A DNA stretch of 64,000 nucleotides, taken from assembly GCA_932294295.1 (NCBI GenBank), contig OW028578.1, positions 33,685,185-33,749,184 of the forward strand. Reading direction: 5' to 3'. Below the pieces are notes generated by a model. The model was given only the letters and a program-made list of their open reading frames with translations. It ran no database searches and was not told where the DNA came from. Positions 48,930-60,700 of this stretch are shown piece after piece. How positions within the stretch are numbered: the stretch's first letter is position 1; the number at the start of each line of letters is the position of its first letter. The position numbers were made by a program, and so were the translations under genes. Source of the DNA: Alitta virens. Its lineage: Eukaryota; Annelida; Polychaeta; Phyllodocida; Nereididae.

Positions 48930-49832
48930 TTAGGGGAAAATAAGGAGAACTGGGCCGGCAGGAGAAATGGGCCACCCTACAGCTAAAAGTAATATATTTG
49001 GTTCACCCGGAAATTGGGTCACATTTCTTTTTCTGATGAAGTGAAATTTTTGTTTTTCGGTGTAAATGAGTAAAATTTCCACTATGCATGCAATTGTTCA
49101 TTGACAAAAACTAATAGAGGATAAATTAGAAATAAACATATTGTTATAATCAGCACATAATCAGAGTACACATCATGTAACTGATGTGTTGTTCTTGCCA
49201 TGTGGAAAAATATGGTTGACATTACTTCTGAGGAACAGCTTTGGGGAGAACTGGGCCACCTCATGTGAGGAGAACTGCATGGGCCCCTGTCCTAGGACTC
49301 CCTCTGTTTAAAAATACAGTCAAATGTTTTGATAAGGAAATCATACACTGGACTTCAGGTTGGTTAAACCTGTGCTTACACTTTCAGAGTTTAAATTATT
49401 CAAACAAATTTAGCAGGTATATTTCCCCTATATTATCATTTATATTACAGTGATTTACTGTATTACAGTTGAAGTTAAGATATCTATTTAATTTTACATA
49501 AAAATCTTTATATCCAATAAACTTTTTGAAATAAAGCTTTAATTAGACTTTGCAGAATTATGCCAAGATGAAGGTTCAATGTTACATTAATAAATTTAAC
49601 CATGAAATGTTGTATTCACACTGTAAATGATGTTTTAGGCTGTGGCTTTTTTCTAAGCAAAGTTTTTATATTAAAGCTCTGTTAATGCAATCATGTTTGT
49701 TGATAATTCTGTAAGTATGAAAATTTTCCAATTGTACCATTTTTGCATTTGTTATCAACTGACAGGAGGTGTCCAGTTCTCCTGCCCCAATGGCCCAGTT
49801 CTCCTTACCGGAGGGAGAAGTAAGCCACCTTT
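48930..49832. mobile_element. Foldback-like element of 0.9 kb with GGAGAACTGGGCC ends
   Basis: Left end AATAAGGAGAACTGGGCCGG and CAGGAGAAATGGGCCACC; right end in reverse GGCCCAGTTCTCCTTACCGG and TCCAGTTCTCCTGCCCCAAT. A further GGGAGAACTGGGCCACCTCA lies at about 49235. AT-rich interior, no long frame. In the intergenic region between genes A and B. Confidence 0.6.
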
Positions 49833-50308
49833 TTCAGAAAATAATTTTCTTTTTACAAGAAATGGTTGAGAATTCTTTAAAAATGGCACCTGACATTATT
49901 AAAGTATAATTTATATATAGTATAATTTAGAATAAGAAAAAAGTGACATTATAGAGCAGATGGGTATAATATTTATATCATAAATGCAAATAAAAGTAGT
50001 CATGTTGGTGCATTTATCAGTAGTGGATGGTGAGGAGTCCAACATAGGGTTTTGTCGGATGAGGAAGGTTATACACTTTATTTCAAATCCAACATCCAGC
50101 ATACACTCCAGCCATCCAACATACCCTAAGCCATCCAACATACGCCCATATTGGATGACAATAAAACATGCTGATTGGCTCACAGTAGCTTATCATAGAA
50201 TACAATATAATGCCATGACAATTTATGTGTGTTGCACAGAAAACTAAATGTTTAGCTACAAATAATCTTCAAAGAGGCAAGAAAGTCAAAAAACTTTGAG
50301 TGCTTTTC

Positions 50309-53300
50309 TCAATGCCCCTGTGATGGCTTCTTCAAGGGGAATCCACAAGCCAAGTTGATAATCCTAGTATTGGCTCTATCACTGTTTGTATAACTCGGGG
50401 CAGCTACGACTTTCGTTTGATCGCTAGCAATCTGTGTGAACACCCTGATAAGGTTTTGGTCTGGTGGTGATGACACAACTGAAAATAACACAGAAAATTA
50501 TCAACAGAGTATAAACCTGCTCAAGTAAAGCAACACTGAAGTCAGCAAATGAGTTAAATCAGTCTGAAACTTTAATGAATGTTACAATATTATCATTGGT
50601 ATTATATTGGGACAAACAAGATTGATTAACTGTCGAATGCACAATATTGTTTATTTCTAAATGTGTCAGATGCATCAATATGCTATAAGTTTATATAATG
50701 AGCACCAATGAAAGAGACAATGATTTATTTAATAAATACTTTAAATTACCTCAGCCTGTTAATTGTTGTTCAATGTGTAATTTGAGTCTGCTAATGTTTT
50801 CGTTTACAAACACCACAACATACAACAAGCAAATGTCTCATTTACTAAAAAATTCCACTCTGCCTTAATCATTTATGTGTATCATAATTATAAATAATGG
50901 TTATTAATATCCGCGTATCATTATCCTTGTTATCTTTATTTCTTTAAGGTGCTGAATTGTATGACAGAGTGCTTTATATTTGTGCTATTATTATTATTAT
51001 ATAATATACTATATTGTAGAATAGATATGTTTTATAGATTAATTCTATACTTATACTTTCCAAAGTGTATATTATTATTCCTAATAGGTCGTACAGAAGC
51101 TTCGGCTTGGGTCATATATTTTGTATTGTACATTGAATGTGACACCATTTTTAAAACGACTTTAAATAAAATTTTACCACTACTAGTTCCAGTTCAACGG
51201 AATATCGCCACATATCTTACCAACAGGTATTAAGTGAATTCCTTTCATCCTCAATTTATCTGCTTCGCCAATCAATTCCTGTTGATCAGTGACATTTTTC
51301 GATGTGATTATAACAACCGCCTTCCTCAGAGCATTTTGACCAAACATTCTTCCCGCTCTCCCTAACCCGCCAGCAAAACCAACTGGCCCAGTTCTTGACT
51401 CTGGAATATTTTTAACATATCCTTGACTAATCGACTCCGCATACATAGATAGATAGACAGATACTTTATTTTGAAGGAAATGGTACATAAATGATTATAT
51501 AGTAAGACATTATGTTGACTATGGATTGTAATATATTGTTACAGTAAATATAAACCCACCAGGAACCACCTGAGTATTAGCTGTAATGGTGGCACCTTTA
51601 ATAAATACAATGTTCTTTGGACTGAAAGACTGACTTTTTCTTCATTAATAGGCTCTGCATATCTTTTTTCAAGAGATACTTTGCTCTATTTATTGGATCT
51701 GCACGAAATATAATTGGACTGATTAATCAATTAACTTGGTATAGCTACAACATACTTTCAGACATTATCTTCAGACACAAAGTTGCTATAAGAAGCAGAT
51801 ACACCACCAGGAAAATCTCACAATGATAAAATGAGCGATAAAATCATCTTGGTAGTCATCGATCAAAAGTTTCTTTTCCTTCTTATGGTGGTTGCGTAAT
51901 GTACAATGGTTATAGAGAAGCAGCAGAATTTACAATGTGAAAAAGAAAATTACCAAAAAAAGATAGTTTTTTCTACTACATGGCCAATTGTGCCACATGT
52001 GTTTTTCATGCGTTTGGATAAATGGTTTTTGCCTCTTTATAATTAGCTAAAAACCATGCGTTTTCCATGCATTTATCCTTATCATCGAAAACGCACGTGG
52101 CATATTTGGCCATGTATATAACACTTTTTGTTGCAACCATAAATCATATTTAGTGACTTTGAATACTATTTAGCTAGAACAGTGAAACAGTCTCAGGAAA
52201 GTTAGGATACATAAATTCAATAAGTCTGTGATAAGTAATAATATTCATCTACCTGCCGACCATGTTGTAAGTGGACCTAAAATATTGATAATTCTGGACA
52301 AAGGGATGACATAATTCGTAGCACCCCTGAAATGATAGATTTGATACCTTACACAAATGTGTTCATAGTTATCATTTTGACAAATGAATTAATTAATCAT
52401 TATATAGTATTTCTTCACAAGGTTATATATATATATTCATAAGACAAGCCAGTTCTCCTGTGACCTTGTACTGTACTCAGGAATACCAATACATTACATG
52501 ATGTCACCACAGCTCAATTATTGATGACATCATCTAGTATTGTGTATCAGTGATGTTATGTAATCTGCCAACATCAAAATATAGCAGAAAGCTAAAGCCT
52601 AGAGGCATGGAAGTACAAATTTAATGTAGTTTATATGATGTCCACATCTTTGATTTATTTATACGTCACTTGATTGTTTATTTTCTTCACCTTAACTAAA
52701 CTCAGGGTCGCCGAGATTGGCCAGGTCATGACATTTATAAGTAACTTTCAATTTGTGCGTCAACTGTTTGGGCCTCGATCGTGCCGTGGCCTACCTCATT
52801 ATTTTTATCATTTCCGGTTTTAACTAACTGTCACCATTACAACTCTTTATTTTGCAAATTGTTCCTCTTTTTCCTCCTTTTCTACCGAAGTGAGCACATG
52901 CCTGCCACCAAAATGTTTTGGCAGACTTCCAAATGTTAATCTTATAATTATGTACATTTTGGAAACTGGTCAGGACACATATAAAGAATGGACCAGCAGC
53001 AGCCTACCCCCCAACATTTTCACACTTGTAACGATGTATTTCATTGTGGAAATGGAGGGTCGTCGAACTGAATTTGACATGATCAAAGAAAATCAGTGAC
53101 AGTGTCAATGTTGTTCTGGACAGGGTATAATTTGCAAGCTGTAACAACAATGACAATGACGTCATGTCAGTGCAAACATGCTACGAACAGGATAGCCAAA
53201 TTTCTGCTATTTTGTAACGATTTCTATATTTCCAACAACTTAGCAATGCACGGGTTTTGCGACGTTTTTGGCAAACAAACTGATTTGCGACAGCCACCAA

Positions 53301-54781
53301 AATTTGTAAAGTTCTGAAAATCCATGATAGCTTATATTTGAACATCATTGAACAATCATTGAATTCATTACTTCATTTCTCATACATATATTACCAGAAG
53401 GAGCATCAGACCACGATTTCTGCTCTATTAACAGAGGTCACACAAGAACCGGCCAGCCCTGTTATTACAAACATGCAGTAAAATTGAACAGTTTTCTGAA
53501 GTATGGAACACAAAGAGTGATTTTGAAAGTGAATAGTTTCCTTACCCAACACTGACGAGACCAGTCCATACTCTAGATCTATTCTCCCTTACATAATACT
53601 CAACTATCCCATATATGAACTGTTTGAGTTCACTCATAGGATGTATTGGATGGACCAGGAAAATCAATTCAATCGTGCAAAATCTGCATGCACCTGAAAT
53701 TGAATTTAACAGCAATTAATATCTTGGTTTGATTTCATTCACAAATGATCTATAAATTCTGCTGCATTCAAGCATATGAAAAATGGACTATTTTTATGGT
53801 ATCCGCCAACAAAGTTTGAGCCGTAAAAGAAGTTTTGGGCAATAATAACAAAATGCAGGGGCAGTCCCAACAAGAACGGTCCGTCATCCACAATCTTATT
53901 CCGTCAGATTGTTTGGAAACACCCTGAATATCGTTATTAGATATATTTATATATGATTACTAATATACTTGCATTACAAGGTATATTTGAAAAAGTTAAT
54001 CATTCAAATGTATATGAAAGTTTTAAAAGTAATTCTTTCATGATTGCCAATAAAGTCAACTTGATCATTTAGAAGTTCACAAATTGAATGTACAATACAC
54101 GGGTCATCCAGTGACAGTCTGTAGATTGAGTTTCCCCATCACCCATGCCTCCATCTTGAAGAATATCACTTGGATCAATGTGCAGCTTTTTTGCCACCCT
54201 CGGGATATTACCTAACAGCCCATCGACCTAATTATGGACATTCTTTGCTAGTTTACCTAGTTAAACAAAATGATTCGTTAAATGACCAGTACAGACTTAA
54301 TAAATCTTCTCTTAAAAATATTTTCTGAGTAAAGGCAATTTTCATGAATTGCCTGCGTATCAGAACAATCATTGTGTAAACTCAGCCCATAAGCATCTAA
54401 TTATTCTGTGATTTCATTGTTAGACCTTTAATACCATAAGCCTGCATATAGACTATAAGATAAATTGATTAATTTACTTTAGATGAGTAAACAAGCAAAA
54501 CATGTACATAATTAGGTCGCTGGACTGAGGTGATGACACACTGATTACCAGCAAATATACTACTCGGTGATGCTACAGCACAACAAATGATTTTGCTCAT
54601 CGATATTTGGGGCCTAGATTATTGGACATTTGGTGCCTTGATTAATTATCGCTGTAAATAGATGTCTACATACCTGGCTGCTGTGCCATTGAGATCATAG
54701 AACCACCCAAGACATATCGTTGCAAGCGTTCCACTCGTTCTCTATCTTGGGGTTGCTCCGTAGGCTGAGGTCGAACACTGC
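50309..54781 (-). CDS. Gene A: C-terminal VWA-like domain lacking MIDAS
   Basis: Exons 54674-54781 (linker), 53546-53693, 52253-52326, 51221-51400 and 50309-50478 encode a second Rossmann-like VWA fold: ELIFLV strand, helix with SELKQFIYGIVEYY, RVWTGLVSVG strand, FAGGLGRAGRMF helix, KAVVIITSKN strand, KGIHLIPVG strand, then a closing helix and ACGF tail. The DxSxS motif is replaced by HPIHP, the MIDAS Thr by Val, and the TDG aspartate by Ser (TSK). The stop codon TGA is at 50311-50309. A possible AATAAA signal (plus-strand tttatt) lies at 50077-50082. Confidence 0.8.
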
Positions 54782-57700
54782 CTGGAACTTTAAGAAAATA
54801 ATCACAGAGTAATAACCAGAGGCCCCAGTGCAATGGGGAAAGAAAATACCATGAGAGGTCACTGACAATGAACCGGATAATATTGTTTGATGACCTCTTT
54901 TTTTTCGTGATGTCATCCTTGTTACAATTGGTAATGACATCTGCTGCGATGGCAGTGCCCTATGGTAATTTTTCCATTGAATCAATGTCAACCTGTTCAG
55001 GGTCATCTATATTGTGACGTCATCCATGTAAAAATGTTTAGTGACGTCATGTTATTGTCTTTTTAATCTGCTACTGTGGTAGTGCCCCCTGTACAGTGTA
55101 GGCTCGGTTAATTTTTATCCCCATTGTCTTCTATCTGCCGTGGCAGTAGTGCCCTCTAGTACTTTTTCTCCAATTGAATCAATGTCAACCTGTTAAGCGT
55201 TATATTAGTTTGTACACAAAATGCTAAACCTGCAGAATGACAACAGTAACTAAAGCAATCACAATGATGTCACTTGCTATTGTGATTACTTCGTCACTAT
55301 GGGGATGGTCGTCAGTTTGCATATCACCCAAGAAAGGACCAGCCCTATTGCAAAGGATGCTATGAAATTGGCTTCTTGGCATCCTTGTTCCTTGCCAAAT
55401 AATAAAATGTTTTGCCTCAAACCTTGCCAAGATATGGAGAAAACTTCATGCATTGGTACAGACTTGTGATCTTCTCTTTCTAGATCTAGTATTCTCATGT
55501 ACACTTGCTATCTGTCCATACCTTAGCCACATGTTAATGACCTTAAGAGTGCTCCTTTTTAATACCATGAAGTTGTAGTACCGTGATCAGTACCGATAGA
55601 TGGCGTACAGTTACAGATAGGTGCTGCCATCTGTTGAAAGTTTGAATTGAACTTACTTTTCATTACATACTATGTGGCCGGCATTTTTCAATAGACTAGC
55701 ACATGATTGTCAGGAGGTTATGATAATACAACTTCACGGTAATACAATGGATCTCTACAAGTTCAACTACCTTAATACAATCACACTAACTGATTATCAG
55801 AAGGTGGGGGCCTAGCTAGCCTGGCAGCAGTCCTGTCATTTTTGGTGGTATGTTAAAACAGATTGGTAAATATTCAGTTTGGATAATATCCACACATCAC
55901 TGCCAACTATCACCATTTCACATCATTGAAATTAGCAGTTTGGTTTAAATTTGTGATGACTAAGTCATTCAGTGATAACATTCAAAACATTTTAAGAAGC
56001 AGAAGCTTAAATTGCAGATTCACTGCATGCAAATGATGATTGTGGAAAAACAGCATGTCTATAAATCCAAGTATATTTAATCCATTTGATGAATAGTGTA
56101 GTATATATGACTAGGCAGGACAGCATTAACAGCCCACCGGTATAGTCATCTGGTTAGTGTGGAGAGTGAGTGTGTGGCTCTAACAATGGTTCATTTATGT
56201 GTAATATAGATGTATATATTTCAATTTGTACATAAATACTTAACCGTATATAACTATATATGACTGATGTGCATTTTATTTTGCAGCCAATGTAATTTCT
56301 TCTGGATTTTGGTCAGGCAGCACCAGCGGCCTTCCTCTGTATATAGATACAATTTGCAAATTGAGTTATTGCACACCGACCGCTCCAACTGAGATCTGGA
56401 CATAGAGGTCCAATAGGACCTGAGTCCAGTAATGCTCTAATCTAATCTAATCTAATCAAGATTAGTAACAGTGTGTGCACACATTATTTTTCAATATAGA
56501 ATCGGTTAAGATAGGTAGGAAGGCAGTTAAACGAAGTGCACACAGAATACCATGAAATTAACAAGCATTGCTGTATGGCCCTCATTCTGCGAACTCGGAT
56601 GCAAATGAAGGACATGCTTGCTTGGCTAGGGCCTAGCTCAGTGGTAGCGCACTGGGCTTCCAACCACTGAGGCCCGGGTTCGATTCCCAGTCGAACCCAA
56701 GTTGAAAGGCTGTTTCATCCTTCATCTCATTGCCATGGTCCCTGCCTGTCCTAAGCAGCCAACTAGGTGCAGAAATACCGGACGTAAAGTCCTAATCCAC
56801 CAACCACCCACCTGACTCATTATTGCAAAACTCGTAACAAAAGTTAGGTTATGAAGTAATTTTAACAAACACATCTTGAGAGCCCAAATGGTTTAAAGTA
56901 AAGCATTACCTTTCCTGGAGGCTGCTACTAGTTGCCTTGTTCTTACAATGGTGGCTGCAGTTCCATTCACTGTCACCTGTTCAAGAATGAAGTACATTGA
57001 CTGGTAAGTGACACAGCTTACAGTCTGTCCAACACAATTCTAGTGACAAACATTTTGGAGCACTTACCTTCAAATTAAACCTTTCAGTCTTACTAAGATT
57101 TCTGATGTCATCTGGAAACATCCCTGCGTATATTCCATCATCTCTTTCATCATCTCTCACTGATAAAATATATGAAATATAAGAAATGAGAACATATATT
57201 GAAATAATTTTAAGCGTACAACATATTTTCGTCACGTTTGGATAAATGTTTTCAAGATAAAATTTGGACAAATTCTTACGTTTTCCGTCATCAAACAAAG
57301 GATAGGGTCCAAAAATCTTGTCTTCAGATTCAACAGTAGCCATAACATCTGCCCCAGTGACTGGGTTATTATCTGAAAGGAAAATATTATTGGGCCGCAT
57401 TAGAACATAAATTATGGACGTCTTGGTGATTGTAGCAAACTACGTGGCTTAGTGGTTAAGGTGCTCGCCTTCAAACCGAAAAATGCGGGGGCCTAGCTCA
57501 GAGGTAGCGCTCTGGGCCTAAGTCGAGCCTAAGTTGGATAGCTGTTTCATCCTTCATCTCATTGCCATGGTCTCTGCCTGTCTTAATTAGCCCAACTGGT
57601 GCAGAAATAAAGCCCTAATCAACCACCCACACCTTCAAACAGAAAGGTTGCAGGTTTGAGCCTGGACCATAACATTAAGGAACTGAGCAGATCCTCCGTA

Positions 57701-60700
57701 ACTTATTGCTCCATCTATCCAGGAGCGAATAGGTAGTTGACTGTGGACAGCAATGTTAATTGTAGAGTGCTTGTGAGTGCTAGTGAACAGTCAGAAGCTA
57801 CTTAATACTCTGAGTCGTTACGGATGGGCAAAAATTCATCGCTTGGCATTAGAAATGTGTGTACTGTAATTTTTCATCATGCCACATGAAACATAAATTG
57901 GGGTCGGAGTGCTAGAAATGTGCCAACTCACATATACAAGTGAAATGTTATCTGACTGATCGCTATCACTCACAACAAATGTCCAATAGTAAAGTGACTA
58001 AGTGAACAGAACAAGCTCAGGCAAAGCCTCATTTTTACTGCAGATCCTTGGCTTGTCAAATACAAACCTCGGGTGATCAAGGTGTACATCGTTTGATTAG
58101 TTGCACAGTCGTTGCCAAATATTTGGTCCTTTCCCCAGAAAGAAAAAGCCAAAATCGGGTAATTGCTGAGGTCTCTGGGGAATGTTATGACCACAAGACC
58201 AAGTTCCACATCATTGTACTGAGTTCTCACATTCCAGCTGCCAGCCTGGCAAAGAATAAGATTAAACTGATAAGAGTTTTCACATAATATATATATTAAT
58301 ATATAATGCAAAGAAAAAGCAATATCATTTGTAAAAGGGCATAATTTATCACAATACTTATTTTGGATGTATATGCAATGCTCTCTGAATATGCATCAAT
58401 AATTAATATAATATCAAATGGTTTTTAAACTTCACTATACATACTTTTGCATCATAAATTGTGATATTCAATTGAGCAGCCCTTCCCCTTGGAATTATTT
58501 CATAATCAGGTGTTCCTTTTCCAGCGGAATTTGCAGAAAACTCATATTGCAGATAATTCTTTCGAGAAGGTGCATCTATGTTGACTCTTAACAAACAGCC
58601 TATATAAGGACACTCAAAGAGGAAAGTTGTATTTCGTCCAATGCGTTCATCAAGCAAAACGGTGAATTCTGGGTTTAAATTTCCATTTTTTTCACTGAAA
58701 ACCACAATTCCTGAAGCAGCAGGGTTAGCTGAAACAAAACAAACAATTTTTTACTTTTAAAAACTAGTGAGGTACATTGTTTACTGAGACTGTTTTCTAA
58801 CAGATTATATATTTACAATGGTGCATAATTTTTTAGTTTCTATGTCATATTGAGAAGTTCAATTCTGTAACTAATGCGATTGGGCAAGCAGTGAAGTTCC
58901 TGATATGTTTAATTTGATTATGTTTTCTCAGTCCTTCCATCATCACCTCATCATTCACCCTCGTTTAAATATTAGAAAATTACACTTATAAATAAAACTC
59001 AACCTTACGCTCATCATAATTAGCTATAACAGTCAAAGCCGTTCCTATATCATTCCCTCCCTCATCATCTCGATGGATGAACGTCAATCCTCCAGTTGCT
59101 GCACCGAGAGCATCCATCCTGGTCTCAGCCATGTTGGTGATTGCGATTGTGTGTACCGTAACACTGGATTTGATAATCTATGCAAGAGAAGGTTTCAATC
59201 ATCATGGCAGGATAAAGACGAAACAGTAAATGTTCTATTGGTAGCAGTAATGAGGGTAGGGAATTACATTTTAAGCTCTTAGTATGACACCTATAATATA
59301 ATATAAATAATGTCATGGCTGCTGCCACATGCTGCTTCAATCATCATAACACACTCTTACAGCTGACACTACTTTGTCAATATCTGGGTAGATGTGTATC
59401 AGCTGGAAAGTAATGTGTCAACAAACCTAAGACAATTCATTTAACGGTGATCTCTAACACAATCTGCTTGGCTAGTGACCTCTAACATATATCTGATTAG
59501 CTGGTGTGGTGATAATTGACAGATGATCTGCCTGGCTGCCGACCCTAGCTTATTATCAGATTGGCTGGTGATCACTAACAGATGATCTGCCTGGCTGGTG
59601 ACCTCTAGCATGGATCAGAATGGCTGGTGATCATTAACAGATGGTCTGCCTGGCTGGTGACCCTAGCATACTATGAGATTGGCTGGTGATCCTTAACAGA
59701 TGATCTGCCTGGCTGGTGACCTCTAGCGTATGATCAAATTGGCTGATGACCTCTAACATGAAATCTGATTTGCTGGTGACCTCTAATATATGATCAGATT
59801 GGCTGGTGATAATTAACAGATGATCTGCCTGGCCAGTGACCTCTAGCATATGATCAGATTCTATGGCTAGTGATCATTAACAGATATGGTCTGCCTGGCT
59901 GGTGACCCTAGCATATTATGATATTGGCTGGTGATCCCTAACAGATGATCTGCCTGGCTGGTGACCTCTAGCATTGATCAGATTGGCTGGTGATAATTAA
60001 CAGATGATCAAATTGGCTGGTGATCATTAACAGATGATCTGCCTGGCTGGTGACATCAAAGATATGGCCTGATTGGCTGGTGTAATAACAAGGGTAATGC
60101 CAGATTCGTACCACATTACTGTGTCAGCAGACATATAAACTTACGTCTGGGGCAGTTTCATTAATGAAAGGTTTATCTGTTTCTTCCCCATCTGAAATCA
60201 GAATGAACTCGGCTCCTTTTGTTTTTTCTGGATGTCTGTTGAGAACCTTCAGCGCCTCTGTTAGTCCTATGTATATAAAGAAGAAGATGAATGTAAGGTT
60301 AACTTTAATTGATTGGTCATAAGAGAAATTATGAAAATTGTGACAAAATACTAGATGCAACACATGAATCATTCACTATTTAAGTTGTATGGCTTCTGGT
60401 ACATATGTTTCCGCTCAAATTATAGACAAAAAGAATATTGGATCCAGAGATCCAACTGACCCTATTTTGAAGCTTCGACCCTGACATTTCTAATAAAAAA
60501 GACTTAAGCAAATCCTGATATTTTTAGCAACACAAATTATGGCTTTTTTAAAATACATGATTCATATCCATACTCAAGGCAACAAACCATAACACCTGCC
60601 GTTGAGACCTTAATTATTGACAAATTTAGTCTTTCCAGCATTGGATATTAAATTGTGGGTCTTTTTTCTTTAGCTGGCTTGTTTGTTTTTTTTAAAAAAA

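Noticed and set aside
7202..57631. tRNA-like A and B boxes in several places
   Set aside because: All belong to SINE copies with long tRNA-unrelated bodies; none folds as an intact tRNA with a paired acceptor stem as far as I can see.
59634..59849. Reverse frame with repeated LEVTSQ[AS]DH-like blocks
   Set aside because: A product of the 60-bp minisatellite inside a gene A intron.
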